A stretch of DNA of 64,000 bases from Allobosea sp. BH3 (GCF_025499465.1 NZ_JAIMCA010000003.1:682001-746000), one strand, 5' to 3'; positions 48,549-60,501 are shown, numbered from the stretch's first letter. Notes: a model not told the origin generated them from the sequence alone. Program-made: numbers and translations.

Positions 48549-49783
48549 GCGAAGGGGGAAGCGGCGACCTTACCCTTCGCGTCGCGTCCTCGCTCAAGGC
48601 CGTCCCCGCAGGCTCATGGAACGCCTGCGCCAATCCCCATGCGCTCGCGGAGGCCGTCTCGACGTCCTGCGCCGCTTCGACCGATCATGGAATCGACCGG
48701 GATAACCCGTTCGTTTCCCACGAATTCCTGACGGCGCTGGAGGAAAGCCGCTGCATCGGCGGGCGCAGCGGCTGGTCGCCGGCCTATCTGGTCGTCGAGG
48801 ACGAGGCTGGCACATTGCTCGCGGCCGCTCCGAGCTTCCTCAAGAGCCACAGCCAGGGCGAATATGTCTTCGACCATGGCTGGGCCGATGCCTATGAGCG
48901 CGCCGGCGGGCGCTACTATCCCAAGATACAGGTCTGCGCGCCCTTCACGCCCGCGACGGGCCCACGCCTGCTGGTCGCCGACGGCCCCCGCGCGGAGGAG
49001 GCCCGCCGGACCCTGATCGGCGGGCTGGAGGCGCTGCGCGGGCAAACGCAATCCTCCTCTGTCCACGTCACCTTCGCGCAGGAGCCGGACGTGGCGGCGC
49101 TGAAGGAAGCCGGATACCTGGAACGCAACGACCTGCAGTTCCATTGGCGCAACGAGGGCTTCGGCTCCTATGACGACTTCCTCGGCACGCTGGCATCGCG
49201 CAAGCGCAAGGCGCTGAAGCGCGAGCGGCGCGAGGCGGTCTCGGCCGGGATCACCATCGAGGCGCTGTCGGGCCGGGACCTGACCGAGGCGGTCTGGAAC
49301 GATTTTCACTCGTTTTATGAGGATACGGGCTCGCGCAAATGGGGCCGCCCCTATCTCAACCGCGCCTTTTTCTCGCGGGTCGGCGAAGCGATGGGCGAGC
49401 GCATCGTGCTGATGATGGCGAAGCGCGCCGGCCGCTATATCGCGGGCGCGATCAATTTCCGCGGCGCCAACACGCTCTATGGTCGGAACTGGGGCTGCAT
49501 CGAGGATCACCCCTTCCTGCATTTCGAGCTCTGCTACCACCAGGCCATCGACTACGCGATCGCGCACGGTCTCGCCCGGGTCGAGGCCGGCGCGCAGGGC
49601 GAGCACAAGATCGCGCGCGGATACAGGCCAGTGATCACCCGCTCGCTGCACCATATCGCCGATCCGGGCCTGCGCAGGCCCGTCGCGGCCTATATCGCGC
49701 AGGAGCGCGAGCAGATCGCGCATGCGCAGGCGGCGCTCGAGGCCGAAGGGCCGTTCCGAAAAGAGAATGCCTCCGATGAATGA
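48545..49783 (+). CDS. GNAT/FemAB-like acyltransferase (DUF482 type)
   Basis: 412 aa starting with TTG at 48545 inside the GDPD stop (TTGA overlap). The protein shows family features: NPFVSHEFLTALEESRCIG, the YVFDHGWADAYERAGGRYYPKIQ segment, SRKRKALKRERREA, GRNWGCIEDHPFLHFELCYYQ-like and VEAGAQGEHKIARGY. The family is proposed to acylate peptides or lipids; a substrate is not known. It is part of a tightly packed plus-strand run. Confidence 0.87.
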   Translation: MSEGGSGDLTLRVASSLKAVPAGSWNACANPHALAEAVSTSCAASTDHGIDRDNPFVSHEFLTALEESRCIGGRSGWSPAYLVVEDEAGTLLAAAPSFLKSHSQGEYVFDHGWADAYERAGGRYYPKIQVCAPFTPATGPRLLVADGPRAEEARRTLIGGLEALRGQTQSSSVHVTFAQEPDVAALKEAGYLERNDLQFHWRNEGFGSYDDFLGTLASRKRKALKRERREAVSAGITIEALSGRDLTEAVWNDFHSFYEDTGSRKWGRPYLNRAFFSRVGEAMGERIVLMMAKRAGRYIAGAINFRGANTLYGRNWGCIEDHPFLHFELCYHQAIDYAIAHGLARVEAGAQGEHKIARGYRPVITRSLHHIADPGLRRPVAAYIAQEREQIAHAQAALEAEGPFRKENASDE

Positions 49784-50546
49784 CACAGCCGCATTCACCC
49801 TGCCCGTCTTCTGCGCGGATTCGGAACTGGGCTATCGCCGCAGCCTGACCGATTTCTCCACGCCGCTCCTGCTCGACGACAGTTACCGGTTGGCGCATCT
49901 GCCGCTGGTCGCTCCCGAGCACCCGCGCCTGATCGCGCGACGGGAGGATGGCTTCTACGAGATGGGGCGGCATGCGCGGGTGTTCTCGCTGGTGCTGCCG
50001 GTCGAGGACGAGGCTTTGCGAGCTTCGCCGGCCTTCGTCGCGCTGGAGGAGGAGCTCAAGGCTGCGCCCTTCGCGACCAAGATCGCCTGGGAGATCCTGC
50101 CCCGGCGCAGCGACCGGCTGCATGCGACCGTCTGCGGTTCGCTCGGCCTCGGCGAGCCGCCTGCCATCGCACCGGAGGCGCGCGAGGCGCTCGGCAGGAT
50201 CGAGCCGTTCGCCGTCGAGCTGCGCGGGCTGCTCTCCGGCAACGTCAATCGCGGCCGGCTCTATCTCGCAGCCTACCCCGAGAAGCGCGACGGTTCGAAC
50301 AGGCTGCAGGCCGTGCAGGCCGCTTTCGGGCGAGCGCCCGGCGATCTCTGGCTGGTGGGCCTCTACAATCTGAAAGACGATCTCGATGCCGCCGAGACCG
50401 CTGCGCTGGCGGAGATCGTCTCGCGCTGGTGGAACCGGCCGCTCCTGCGCTTCACGGCAAGCCAGCTCCAGCTCATGGGCGCCAGCGACGACCTCGTTCT
50501 CGACGCCCATGTCGAGGCCGTACTGCCGCTCGGCGCCCGAAGCTGA
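49776..50546 (+). CDS. Unrecognised protein, 256 aa
   Basis: Start chosen at the second of two ATGs (49767 and 49776), because AAGAGA is better spaced from it. The gene begins within the end of the acyltransferase gene. Soluble, no signal peptide. Visible features are LLLDDSYRLAHLPLVAPEHPRLIARR, a single HxT motif in DRLHATVCGSLG, reminiscent of one half of a 2H phosphoesterase but without a clear second copy, and a C-terminal WWNRPLLRFTASQLQLMG. I cannot assign a family. Confidence 0.75.
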   Translation: MNDTAAFTLPVFCADSELGYRRSLTDFSTPLLLDDSYRLAHLPLVAPEHPRLIARREDGFYEMGRHARVFSLVLPVEDEALRASPAFVALEEELKAAPFATKIAWEILPRRSDRLHATVCGSLGLGEPPAIAPEAREALGRIEPFAVELRGLLSGNVNRGRLYLAAYPEKRDGSNRLQAVQAAFGRAPGDLWLVGLYNLKDDLDAAETAALAEIVSRWWNRPLLRFTASQLQLMGASDDLVLDAHVEAVLPLGARS

Positions 50547-50629
50547 CCGCCGGGCGGACGGCAGCCTTGACGCCTTGGCGAGCCCGCCACAGTTTGCACC
50601 TCCCGTTCCAAGCCAGAGCCGGAACCGCC

Positions 50630-51058
50630 ATGACCGCCTATGACCCGTCCAACGTCTTCGCCAAGATCCTGCGGGGCGAACTGCCCTCCCACACCGTCTA
50701 CGAGGATGCCGAGACGGTCGCGATCATGGACATCATGCCGCGCGCCGACGGGCATGTGCTGGTGGTTCCCAAGACGCCCTGCCGCAACCTGCTCGACGCG
50801 CCGGCAGATGCGCTCAAGGCCGTAGCGCTGACCACGCAGAAGCTCGCGCGCGCGGTGAAGGCCGCCTTCGCAGCCGAAGGCGTCACCGTCCAGCAGTTCA
50901 ACGAGGCGGCCGGCGGACAGGTCGTGTTCCACATGCACGTCCATGTCATGCCGCGCTTCGAGGGCGTGGCGCTGCGGCCTCATACCGGCGCGATGGAGAA
51001 GACCGAGGTGCTAGCGAACAATGCCGAGAAAATTCGCGAGGCGTTGAAAGCGCTCTAA
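50630..51058 (+). CDS. HIT family hydrolase
   Basis: 142 aa from the ATG at 50630. The histidine triad HMHVHVMP is near residue 101, with the HINT-like N-terminus NVFAKILRGELPSHTVYED. It hydrolyses nucleotidyl phosphoramidates or related bonds. Its last bases overlap azlD convergently by 4 bp. Confidence 0.93.
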   Translation: MTAYDPSNVFAKILRGELPSHTVYEDAETVAIMDIMPRADGHVLVVPKTPCRNLLDAPADALKAVALTTQKLARAVKAAFAAEGVTVQQFNEAAGGQVVFHMHVHVMPRFEGVALRPHTGAMEKTEVLANNAEKIREALKAL

Positions 51059-51414
51059 CCGCCGAACAGCCAGACGCCGCCGACCAGCACCACCTCCCCC
51101 GTGACGACGGCAAGCATCATCCGCCGACGGGTGAGCGCCATGACGGTGGCAGCCGCTGCAATTGCCGCGACTCTGACCAGCAACGGGGCTGCGGCGAGCA
51201 CGCCGGGCGGCGAGACGATCAGCTTGGCGACGATGCCGGCGAGCAGTGCCGTCGCGACCATCCTCACCCATTCCAGCAGCGGCGAATCGGCATCGAGCCC
51301 GCGGGCGAAGCCGACCGCAAGCCAGCGCCAGATCTCCGTCGGCAGAAACGCGAAGAGGACCAGGGCGAGATAGGGCCAGAGCGGCCCGTCGAGCATGGCG
51401 ATGGGCTGGGTCAT
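51055..51414 (-). CDS. azlD: AzlD family membrane protein
   Basis: 119 aa, about four helices. Small partner of AzlC in branched-chain amino acid export systems. Typical segments: FLPTEIWRWLAVGFARGLD and a GIVAKLIVSPPGVLA helix. Coupled to azlC by a 4-bp overlap. Confidence 0.85.
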   Translation of the reverse strand: MTQPIAMLDGPLWPYLALVLFAFLPTEIWRWLAVGFARGLDADSPLLEWVRMVATALLAGIVAKLIVSPPGVLAAAPLLVRVAAIAAAATVMALTRRRMMLAVVTGEVVLVGGVWLFGG

Positions 51415-52136
51415 GTGGCGGCCTTGCGCCTGCGGCCGATCAGGAAGGCGATGCTGCCTGCCATCAGGCCGGACACGATGAGATCGAAGCCGCCGCCGAT
51501 GAAGCGTTCGCAGATCGGCGCCAGCGCAAGCCCCAGCCCAACGGCCACGACGTCAGCGACGTGGCGCAGGCCCGCGGTGAGCGAGACGAGAAAGAAGATC
51601 GGGGTGAGGCAGAGCAGTCCCGCGGCCAGGGGCGTCGGCAGGGCGCCCAGCAGGTAGTAGCCGCTGAAGGTGCCGATCGAACTCACCACCATGCAGGTGT
51701 TGGCGAAGCCGAGAAAATAGACCGCGCGCTGATGCGGCGGGATGCCCGGCAGGCGGCGCAAGCCCTCTGTCCAGGCGGTCACGGCGACGTAATGGGCGAG
51801 CCAGATCTGCAGCCAGACGCTCTGGCCCGGGCGGCGCAGCAGCGGCATGATCGCCATCGTCATCGGCAGGAAGCGCAGCGAGGCGAAACCGACCGCAATG
51901 GCGATCGCGCTCCAGGCGGCACCGGCGGCGATCGAAGCGAAGAACAGAACCTGCGAAGGACCGGCCCAAACCAGAATGGTCGAAAGGACCGCGACATCGA
52001 CCGGGTAGCCGACGTCGCGCGCGAGCGAACCGATGCCGATCAGGCCCAAACCCACAATCCAGGCCGGCAGGCGCAGGGCATCGCGTGCGCCCGCCAGCGC
52101 CACACGCGGCCAGCTCCAGTCGGCGGATACGCTCAT
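51411..52136 (-). CDS. azlC: AzlC family ABC-independent amino acid exporter subunit
   Basis: 241 aa, about 7-8 membrane helices. Conserved features: LGLIGIGSLARDVGYPVDVAVLSTILVWAGPSQVLFFAS and FLPMTMAIMPLLR. It probably exports branched-chain amino acids or analogues with AzlD. The 167-bp gap on its upstream side holds nothing I recognise. Confidence 0.87.
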   Translation of the reverse strand: MSVSADWSWPRVALAGARDALRLPAWIVGLGLIGIGSLARDVGYPVDVAVLSTILVWAGPSQVLFFASIAAGAAWSAIAIAVGFASLRFLPMTMAIMPLLRRPGQSVWLQIWLAHYVAVTAWTEGLRRLPGIPPHQRAVYFLGFANTCMVVSSIGTFSGYYLLGALPTPLAAGLLCLTPIFFLVSLTAGLRHVADVVAVGLGLALAPICERFIGGGFDLIVSGLMAGSIAFLIGRRRKAAT

Positions 52137-52303
52137 GGGGTCATCGACAAGGGCAGTCCCGGGAACGGCTGGGCGGTCCGGAGACGACAGGCGAACCGCA
52201 CCGACCTATGGCCCGGCGACGCAACGCTCGCCAAGACCTGCGGTGGATGAGCGGACCTGCACGGCCCGCAGGGCCAGGGTCGGGCGCGCCGAGGCGGCGA
52301 GAC

Positions 52304-52591
52304 TCAGCCCTTGCCGCCCTTCATCGCCAAGGCGATCAGCTCGTTGGCGAAATCGATCAGCTCCTTCGGGATGCCGCCGACCGCCTGCACGCCGAGATAG
52401 ATCAGGTAGATAAAGGCCGGAACCAGAATCCAGCCCAGCACTTCCTCGAAAATCTTGCGCCGCCGGCGCCGACGGTCGCGCCTTTCGAACCAGCCCAGCT
52501 TTTCCTTCGGCGGCCGAACGGGAGCCTGCGCCTGAGGCGCAGTCTCTGCCGTCTCGGCCGCGAGGCTGGCGGTTTTCCGTTTGAACAGCAC
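52304..52591 (-). CDS. Small basic membrane protein downstream of clpA
   Basis: 95 aa. A polar Ala/Pro-rich start is followed by a very basic stretch (ERRDRRRRRRK, about 40-50) and one membrane helix (VLGWILVPAFIYLIYLG). It begins 4 bp after the clpA stop. Unknown function; the positive-inside rule puts the N-terminus in the cytoplasm. Confidence 0.65.
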   Translation of the reverse strand: MLFKRKTASLAAETAETAPQAQAPVRPPKEKLGWFERRDRRRRRRKIFEEVLGWILVPAFIYLIYLGVQAVGGIPKELIDFANELIALAMKGGKG

Positions 52592-52595
52592 GATC

Positions 52596-55136
52596 TCAGG
52601 CCTTTGTCAGCGGAACCTTCGGCACGGTGCGAACAGCCCGGCCGGCGGCCTTCGGCGGCTCAGCCGGGCCGTCGTCCGGCCCCCCGCCACCCGCGGAGCG
52701 CCCCTTGGGGCCGCGCCGCGGCGAGGTCTTGGCCGGCTTGCCGTCGGCAGCAGCCTTAGCGCGCGTCTTCGGCTGACGCTTGGCGGTGGCTGCCGCGACA
52801 TCCTTCTCGGGCTTGGGCTTGACCGGCCCGTCCGGGAATTCGAGGCCGAGCACCTTGATGCCCGTCTCGGACTGGACCACCACGACCTTGACCGCGCCGC
52901 CGTTCTTGAGGCGCCCGAAGAGCACCTCGTCGGCGAGCGGCGTCTTGATCGTCTGCTGGATCAGCCGCGCCATGGGCCGCGCGCCCATCGCCTCGTCATA
53001 GCCGTTCTCGACCAGCCATTCGCGCGCCTCTTCCGAGAGCTCGATGGTGACGTTGCGGTCGGCGAGCTGCGCCTCGAGCTGGAGCACGAACTTGTCGACG
53101 ACGCGCGCCACCACCGTCTTCGGCAGATGGCCGAAGGAGATCACCGAATCGAGACGGTTGCGGAACTCCGGCGCGAAGAGCTTGTTGATCGCCTCGGCAT
53201 CGTCGCCTTCGCGCTTCTGGCGCGTGAAGCCATAAGCGTTGCGCGCCATGTCGGCAGCTCCCGCGTTGGTGGTCATGATCAGGATGACGTTCCTGAAATC
53301 GACCTGCTTGCCGTTGTTGTCGGTCAGCTTGCCGTGGTCCATCACCTGCAGGAGGATGTTGAACAGGTCGGGATGAGCCTTCTCGATCTCGTCGAGCAGC
53401 AGCACGCTGTGGGGATGCTGGTCGATCTGGTCGGTCAGCAGCCCGCCCTGGTCGAAGCCGACATAGCCCGGAGGGGCGCCGATCAGCCGCGAGACGGTGT
53501 GGCGCTCCATGTATTCCGACATGTCGAAGCGGATCAGCTCGACGCCGAGCGAAGAGGCAAGCTGGCGCGCGACCTCAGTCTTGCCGACGCCAGTCGGGCC
53601 AGCGAAGAGATAACAGCCGATCGGCTTCTCGCCGTCGCGCAGGCCGGCCCGGGCGAGCTTGATCGAGGAGGACAGCGCCTCGATCGCCTTCTCCTGCCCG
53701 TAGACAGTGCGCTTCAGGGTGTTCTCGAGGTTGCGCAGCACCTCGGCGTCGTCCTTGGAGACGGTCTTGGCCGGGATGCGCGCCATGGTCGCGATCGCGG
53801 CCTCGATCTCCTTCACGCCGATGGTCTTCTTGCGCTTGTTCTCGGCCACCAGCATCTGCGAGGCGCCGGTCTCGTCGATGACGTCGATCGCCTTGTCCGG
53901 CAGCTTGCGGTCATGGATGTAGCGCGCCGAGAGTTCCACCGCCGCCTTGATGGCATCGTTGGTGTAGCGCAGCTTGTGGAACTCCTCGAAATAGGGCTTG
54001 AGGCCCTTGAGGATCTCGATCGTGTCCGGAACCGACGGCTCGTTGACGTCGATCTTCTGGAAGCGGCGCACCAGCGCCCGATCCTTCTCGAAATACTGGC
54101 GGTATTCCTTGTAGGTGGTCGAGCCGATGCAGCGCAGCGTGCCCGAGGCGAGCGCCGGCTTGAGCAGGTTCGAGGCATCCATCGCGCCGCCCGAGGTCGC
54201 GCCGGCGCCGATCACCGTATGGATCTCGTCGATGAACATGATCGCCTTGGGGTGCTGCTCGATCTCCTTCATCACCTGCTTGAGGCGCTCTTCGAAGTCG
54301 CCGCGATAGCGGGTGCCGGCGAGAAGCGTGCCCATGTCGAGGGAGAAGACGGTGGCGTCGTGCAGCACCTCCGGCACCTCGCCGCGGATGATCTTGAGGG
54401 CGAGGCCCTCCGCGATCGCCGTCTTGCCGACGCCGGGATCGCCCACCAGAAGGGGGTTGTTCTTCTGACGGCGGCAGAGGATCTGGATCGTGCGCTGCAC
54501 CTCGGCCTCGCGGCCGATCAGCGGATCGATACGCCCATCCCTCGCCTTGCGGTTGAGGTTGACGCAGTAAGCCTCGAGCGCGCTTTCCTTCTTCTTCTTG
54601 TCCTTGTCCGGATCGCTGCCCTGTTCGGAGCGCTGCTCGCGCTGGGGCTCGCCCTCCTCTTCGGAGCCGCGGACAGGGCGACTCTCGGCCGAGCCGGGGC
54701 GCTTCGCGATGCCGTGGCTGATGTAGTTGACCGCGTCGTAGCGGGTCATGTCCTGCTCCTGCAGGAAATAGGCGGCGTGGCTCTCGCGCTCGGCGAACAT
54801 CGCGACGAGCACGTTGGCCCCGGTCACTTCCTCGCGACCGGACGACTGGACGTGGATGACCGCGCGCTGGATCACCCGCTGGAAGCCGGCGGTGGGCTTC
54901 GAATCGTCGCGCCCGTCGGTGACGAGGTTGGTCAGCTCGGAGTCGATATAATCGACGAGGTTGCGCCGCAGTAGGTCGAGATCGACGCTGCAGGCGCGCA
55001 TCACCGCCGCCGCGTCCTGATCGTCGACCAGGGCGAGCAGCAGGTGTTCGAGGGTGGCGTATTCGTGACGGCGCTCATTGGCGAGGGCCAGAGCCCGGTG
55101 AAGCGCCTGTTCGAGACTGCGCGAGAAACTCGGCAA
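52596..55136 (-). CDS. clpA: ATP-dependent Clp protease ATP-binding subunit ClpA
   Basis: Unfoldase that feeds substrates to ClpP. 846 aa: N-domain ([16 protein letters not shown]...), two AAA+ modules with Walker [10 protein letters not shown] and GPTGVGKTE, Walker B FIDEIHT and LLDEIEKAH, and the ClpP-binding tripeptide region after the second module's insertion. The C-terminus has about 75 extra Pro/Ala/Lys-rich residues after the last AAA+ subdomain. It lies 45 bp downstream of clpS. Confidence 0.95.
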   Translation of the reverse strand: MPSFSRSLEQALHRALALANERRHEYATLEHLLLALVDDQDAAAVMRACSVDLDLLRRNLVDYIDSELTNLVTDGRDDSKPTAGFQRVIQRAVIHVQSSGREEVTGANVLVAMFAERESHAAYFLQEQDMTRYDAVNYISHGIAKRPGSAESRPVRGSEEEGEPQREQRSEQGSDPDKDKKKKESALEAYCVNLNRKARDGRIDPLIGREAEVQRTIQILCRRQKNNPLLVGDPGVGKTAIAEGLALKIIRGEVPEVLHDATVFSLDMGTLLAGTRYRGDFEERLKQVMKEIEQHPKAIMFIDEIHTVIGAGATSGGAMDASNLLKPALASGTLRCIGSTTYKEYRQYFEKDRALVRRFQKIDVNEPSVPDTIEILKGLKPYFEEFHKLRYTNDAIKAAVELSARYIHDRKLPDKAIDVIDETGASQMLVAENKRKKTIGVKEIEAAIATMARIPAKTVSKDDAEVLRNLENTLKRTVYGQEKAIEALSSSIKLARAGLRDGEKPIGCYLFAGPTGVGKTEVARQLASSLGVELIRFDMSEYMERHTVSRLIGAPPGYVGFDQGGLLTDQIDQHPHSVLLLDEIEKAHPDLFNILLQVMDHGKLTDNNGKQVDFRNVILIMTTNAGAADMARNAYGFTRQKREGDDAEAINKLFAPEFRNRLDSVISFGHLPKTVVARVVDKFVLQLEAQLADRNVTIELSEEAREWLVENGYDEAMGARPMARLIQQTIKTPLADEVLFGRLKNGGAVKVVVVQSETGIKVLGLEFPDGPVKPKPEKDVAAATAKRQPKTRAKAAADGKPAKTSPRRGPKGRSAGGGGPDDGPAEPPKAAGRAVRTVPKVPLTKA

Positions 55137-55181
55137 GGGAGCGCTCCTATCTGTTTCGGGAGTGTGCTGTTTGGCCCAAGG

Positions 55182-55523
55182 CTACTTCTTCTCCATCACG
55201 CATTGCAGCGGGTGCATGTGCTTGCGTGCCAGATCCATGACGAGCGTGACCTTGGTCTCGGCGACCTCGTAGGTGAAGACGCCGCATTCGCCGACGCCGT
55301 TCTGATGCACATGCATCATGATGCGGGTGGCTTCGGCGCGGTCCTTGTTGAAGAACCGCTCCAGAACGTGAACGACGAACTCCATCGGCGTGTAGTCGTC
55401 GTTCAGCAGCAGGACGCGATAGAGGTTCGGCTTGCGGGTCCGGGTGCGGGTCAACACCGCCGTGCCAGAGCCCTCGCGGCCACCGTCCGCGGGAGGGCCG
55501 GCGCGCCGCGGACGATCGGCCAT
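55182..55523 (-). CDS. clpS: ClpS, adaptor of the N-degron pathway
   Basis: 113 aa from the ATG at 55521-55523 (MADRPRRAG). Delivers proteins with N-degron residues to ClpA. Conserved core [24 protein letters not shown] and [10 protein letters not shown] at the end. An alternative ATG at 55574 adds 17 residues and has the better Shine-Dalgarno (GAGGG), but the added residues are not conserved in the family as I know it, so the start is uncertain. Confidence 0.93.
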   Translation of the reverse strand: MADRPRRAGPPADGGREGSGTAVLTRTRTRKPNLYRVLLLNDDYTPMEFVVHVLERFFNKDRAEATRIMMHVHQNGVGECGVFTYEVAETKVTLVMDLARKHMHPLQCVMEKK

Positions 55524-55884
55524 GACGAACTCGGCCGTGCCCGCCCCAAGGAGCGACACGGAAACGGCCCGCATTGCTGTACCCTCGTCTGCCTGCATCT
55601 CGTCCGCCTGCGCCGTCACCACAAAAAACCGATCCACCCGATCCTGCATTCCCACCCGAGATAGTGCTTCGCTCCTGAATTTACAGACCTCGATCCCGCT
55701 CCGCCAGCCCGTTCGACGCCTGCGCACCAAACTCTTCGCCGCAGGGCGAGCGATTTTATGGCAATGGCTGCCGAGGCTTGCGCGAGCCCGTGCTTTTGCG
55801 GCATGGCCGCCCTCCGGCCGCCGCGACTTGACCCGTCCGTAGCTGCGCAGACATAAGCCGCGGCATCTGGACAAGGAAACCGCC
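55524..55884. other. Divergent region between clpS and kdsA
   Basis: 361 bp that must contain the clpS and kdsA promoters. AT-richer patches are near 55610-55690. No gene, palindrome or RNA element recognised. AAGGAA at 55876-55881 is probably part of the kdsA ribosome-binding site. Confidence 0.4.
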
Positions 55885-56751
55885 ATGAATCCCAAGGCCG
55901 TCGTCACCATCGGCGCGGATCTCGCCCGGCCGGTTCGCTTCGGGAATGCGCTGCCGCTTTCCCTGATCGCCGGCCCCTGCCAGATGGAAAGCCGCGACCA
56001 TGCGCTCGAATGCGCGATGGCGCTCAAGGAGATTGCGGCTGCGCTCGACATCGGGCTCGTCTTCAAGACCTCCTTCGACAAGGCCAACCGGACCAGCGTG
56101 AAGGGCCAGCGCGGCATGGGGCTCGCGGCAGCCCTGCCCGTCTTCGCGGAGATCCGCGAGCGCACCGGCCTGCCGGTCCTGACCGACGTGCATGATGCGG
56201 GCCAATGTGCGCCGGTCGCAAAGGTCGTCGATGTTCTGCAGATCCCCGCCTTCCTCTGCCGCCAGACGGATCTGCTCGTGGCGGCAGCCGAGACCGGCCG
56301 GGTCGTCAACGTCAAGAAGGGCCAGTTCCTGGCGCCCTGGGACATGGTCAACGTCGCCGCCAAGGTGACCGAGAGCGGCAACGACAACGTGATGCTGACC
56401 GAGCGCGGCGCCTCCTTCGGCTACAACACGCTGGTCACGGACATGCGCTCCCTGCCGATCATGGCCGAGATCGGCGCGCCGGTGATCTTCGACGCGACCC
56501 ATTCCGTGCAGCAGCCGGGCGGCAAGGGCTCTTCCAGCGGCGGCCAGCGCGAATTCGTGCCGGTGCTGGCGCGGGCGGCCGTCGCGGTGGGCGTTGCCGG
56601 CGTCTTCATCGAGACGCATCCCGACCCGGACCGGGCCCCCTCCGACGGGCCCAACATGGTGCCGCTGTCGCAGTTCAAGGACCTTATCGCCGAGCTGCAG
56701 GCCTTCGACCGCCTCGCCAAGAACCGGATGGCCGCCGCAGCCCATGTCTGA
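55885..56751 (+). CDS. kdsA: 3-deoxy-8-phosphooctulonate synthase
   Basis: Condenses arabinose 5-phosphate with phosphoenolpyruvate to make KDO-8-phosphate for lipopolysaccharide. 288 aa. Motifs: [59 protein letters not shown]. The FDATHS(V)Q region and the N in KANR are intact. Its end overlaps the MFS gene by 8 bp. Confidence 0.95.
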   Translation: MNPKAVVTIGADLARPVRFGNALPLSLIAGPCQMESRDHALECAMALKEIAAALDIGLVFKTSFDKANRTSVKGQRGMGLAAALPVFAEIRERTGLPVLTDVHDAGQCAPVAKVVDVLQIPAFLCRQTDLLVAAAETGRVVNVKKGQFLAPWDMVNVAAKVTESGNDNVMLTERGASFGYNTLVTDMRSLPIMAEIGAPVIFDATHSVQQPGGKGSSSGGQREFVPVLARAAVAVGVAGVFIETHPDPDRAPSDGPNMVPLSQFKDLIAELQAFDRLAKNRMAAAAHV

Positions 56752-57964
56752 ACCGGTTTCCGAGCCCGCATCCCAGCCGGGCCCGGCCGGCGGCGACAAT
56801 CTCCACCTGCTGATCCCGGTCCTCGGGCTCTGCGGCTTCGCCTCGACCTTCACCATGCGGCTCGTCGACCCGCTGGTGCCGACGCTCGCGGCCGAGTTCG
56901 GCCAGAGCGTCCATCAGATCGCATTCCTGGTGACGGCCTTCTCCGGCTGCTACGCGCTCGGCCAGCCCTTCCTCGGCCCGATCGCCGATTCCATCGGCAA
57001 GCTTCGCAGCATAACGTTCTGCCTCGCCGGTCTCAGCGTGATGTCGGCGCTCGCCGCCTTCGCGCCCGAGTTCTGGATGCTGCTCGTCCTGCGCGCCGCG
57101 GCAGGGGTGATGGCCGGCGGCGTCATCCCGGCGGCCATGGCCGCCATAGGTGACCGTGCGCCGATGGCCGAACGGCAGATCATGCTCGGGCGCTTCCTCG
57201 TCATCATGATCATCGGGCAAATGACGGGAGCGACCTTCTCCGGCATCGTGTCGGACCATATCGGCTGGCGCGCCGTGCTTGTCATCGCGGCGGCGATCGC
57301 TGCCGGCGGCGCGCTGACAGTGCGGCTGGCGCTGAAGCCGCGCCCGGCCGCGAACCGCCCGCCGCTCAGCCTGTCCGGCGCCATCGAGAGCTACAGGGCC
57401 GTCTTCAGCAACCCGCGCAGCATCCTGCTCTACCTGATCGTGCTGGTGGAGGGAGCGCTGGTCTTCGGCCTGCCGCCCTTCGTCGCCGCCATCCTGCACG
57501 AGCGCTCCGGCGTCGGCGCCTCGGAGGCGGGGCTGGTGATCGGCGCGCTCGGCCTGGGCGGGCTGTTCTACGGCATGTTGACGCGCATCCTCGTGCAGCG
57601 TGTCGGCCCGCGCCAGATGATGCGCTATGGCGGCGTCGCCATGGGGCTCGGCTATATGGCCTTCTCCGTGCCGGGGCCTTGGTGGACGGCGTTCGGCCTG
57701 TTCCTGCTGACCGGTTTCGGCTTCTTCCTGCTGCACGGCACGTTCCAGGCGCAGGCGACCGAGCTCGCGCCGACGGCGCGTGGCTCGGCCATGGCGCTGT
57801 TCGCCGGCTTCTTCTTCATGGGCCATGCCACCGGGCCGCTCGCCGCTGGCGGATTGCTGCATGTGCTCGGGACACAGGCCGCGATCGTGGTGATCGGTCT
57901 CTGCATCGGAGTGCTCGGCCTGCTGTCGCCGTGGCTGCTGCCGCCGCTCGGCTCGCGGACCTGA
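56744..57964 (+). CDS. MFS transporter
   Basis: 406 aa with 12 expected helices, from the ATG at 56744. Major facilitator features: [13 protein letters not shown] (motif A-like) and a second-half counterpart around [13 protein letters not shown]. Probably a drug/metabolite proton antiporter of the DHA1 type; the substrate is unknown. It overlaps the kdsA end, so it is likely co-transcribed with it. Confidence 0.88.
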   Translation: MSEPVSEPASQPGPAGGDNLHLLIPVLGLCGFASTFTMRLVDPLVPTLAAEFGQSVHQIAFLVTAFSGCYALGQPFLGPIADSIGKLRSITFCLAGLSVMSALAAFAPEFWMLLVLRAAAGVMAGGVIPAAMAAIGDRAPMAERQIMLGRFLVIMIIGQMTGATFSGIVSDHIGWRAVLVIAAAIAAGGALTVRLALKPRPAANRPPLSLSGAIESYRAVFSNPRSILLYLIVLVEGALVFGLPPFVAAILHERSGVGASEAGLVIGALGLGGLFYGMLTRILVQRVGPRQMMRYGGVAMGLGYMAFSVPGPWWTAFGLFLLTGFGFFLLHGTFQAQATELAPTARGSAMALFAGFFFMGHATGPLAAGGLLHVLGTQAAIVVIGLCIGVLGLLSPWLLPPLGSRT

Positions 57965-57974
57965 GCGCCGGCCC

Positions 57975-58430
57975 TTATCGGCCGCGATAGGGCGCCACGC
58001 CCTGATCGGGCAGCCAGAGCCCCTTTGGCGCCTCGCCCGTCTGCCAGAAGACGTCGATCGGAATGCCGCCGCGCGGATACCAGTAGCCGCCGATGCGGAA
58101 CCATTCCGGCTCCAGCAGCTCGACCAGCTTCTTGCCGATGCCGACGGTGCAATCCTCGTGGAAGGCGCCGTGATTGCGGAAGGAGCCGAGATAGAGCTTC
58201 AGGGACTTCGACTCCACCAGCCATTGCCCCGGCAGGTAATCGATCACCAGGATGCCGAAATCGGGCTGTCCGGTCACAGGGCAGATCGAGGTGAATTCCG
58301 GGCAGGTGAAGCGGGCGAGATAGGATGTGCCGGCATGGGGATTGGGCACGCGGTCGAGCCGGGCTTCCTCAGGCGAGGCAGGCAAGGCGCTGCTCTGGCC
58401 GAGCTGCAGGGTGGAGGCATCGATGGCCAT
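57975..58430 (-). CDS. queF: NADPH-dependent 7-cyano-7-deazaguanine reductase
   Basis: Reduces preQ0 to preQ1 in queuosine biosynthesis. 151 aa, the short single-domain (type I) form. The nucleophile Cys50 in [13 protein letters not shown] and Asp57 are present. The NADPH motif ESKSLKLY is at residues 73-80. With tgt 4 kb away this supplies two queuosine-pathway steps. Confidence 0.95.
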   Translation of the reverse strand: MAIDASTLQLGQSSALPASPEEARLDRVPNPHAGTSYLARFTCPEFTSICPVTGQPDFGILVIDYLPGQWLVESKSLKLYLGSFRNHGAFHEDCTVGIGKKLVELLEPEWFRIGGYWYPRGGIPIDVFWQTGEAPKGLWLPDQGVAPYRGR

Positions 58431-58646
58431 GGGGAGATACTCCTGTTTGCGCGGCTTCTAGAGCATGCCGGCTTCGCCGTCATGCCCCGGATTTGCCGGC
58501 GGGACGTCCGAAGTATCCCGTGAACGCCAGGTCGAATACCGCCACAATTCGCGTCAATATTGAGCGATCTTTCACACGCTTCCTTGCCGGAGACGCCGCA
58601 TCTTCTAGCCCGACTTCAATCATAATCTGGCGCACAAGAACGCTCT

Positions 58647-58877
58647 ATGATCATTGCGGGCATCCTGTTCCTGGCAGGCCTTCTCATTGGCCTGTCCCGC
58701 GGCTATCCGGCCATCATCGCCGCGAGCGCCGTCGTAACCCTTGTTGCCTTCCCGACCTGGCTGATCCGCGGCGAGCTCGACCTGTTCCGGGTGCTCGTCT
58801 GGATCGGTTACATCTTCGCGTTGCAGGCCGGCTTCATGCTCGGTGGCTATCTCGGCCTGCGCGAAGGCGAAGACTGA
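58647..58877 (+). CDS. Small membrane protein
   Basis: 76 aa. Mostly hydrophobic with about three helices (MIIAGILFLAGLLIGLSRG, AIIAASAVVTLVAFPTWLI, VLVWIGYIFALQAGFMLGGYLG). Not recognised beyond resemblance to small exopolysaccharide-repressor-like or generic membrane proteins. Stands alone, converging one base from a tiny ORF on the other strand. Confidence 0.65.
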   Translation: MIIAGILFLAGLLIGLSRGYPAIIAASAVVTLVAFPTWLIRGELDLFRVLVWIGYIFALQAGFMLGGYLGLREGED

Positions 58878-59003
58878 TCACCAGAGCCAGACGGCGCGCC
58901 CCGCGAACAGGTTGAGGCCCACCCACCACGCGACGGTCAGGATGACCCAGAACAGGACAGCGGCAAGAGAGGGCCGAGGGCGCATAGACATATTCTGCAA
59001 CAT
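58878..59003 (-). CDS. Tiny single-helix membrane protein
   Basis: 41 aa from the ATG at 59001-59003, with GGGAA about 7 nt upstream. Short basic start (MLQNMSMRPRPS) and one helix rich in Trp (AAVLFWVILTVAWWVGLNLF). Its stop directly abuts the stop of the opposite 76-aa gene. Supported by the helix and ribosome-binding site only. Confidence 0.45.
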   Translation of the reverse strand: MLQNMSMRPRPSLAAVLFWVILTVAWWVGLNLFAGRAVWLW

Positions 59004-59098
59004 GATCGTTTCCCGGTGGGGCTATGGGCGCAAACCCGCCGGAAAAGCCGCAAGCGAAGGGCCAACCGTGCCTTGCCTGGCTCCGGAATGCGGATTGA

Positions 59099-60448
<1,350 letters not shown>

Positions 60449-60456
60449 CCCATATT

Positions 60457-60501
60457 CCGCCTCGGCTCGTCATGCGCATCGCGCATAGCGGGCCGAGGCG
60501 G
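60457..60501. terminator. Hairpin downstream of eno
   Basis: Outer arms CCGCCTCGGC (60457-60466) and GCCGAGGCGG (60492-60501). Inner arms ATGCGC (60472-60477) and GCGCAT (60481-60486). Strong but without a T-run; it may terminate or stabilise the eno transcript. Confidence 0.5.
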
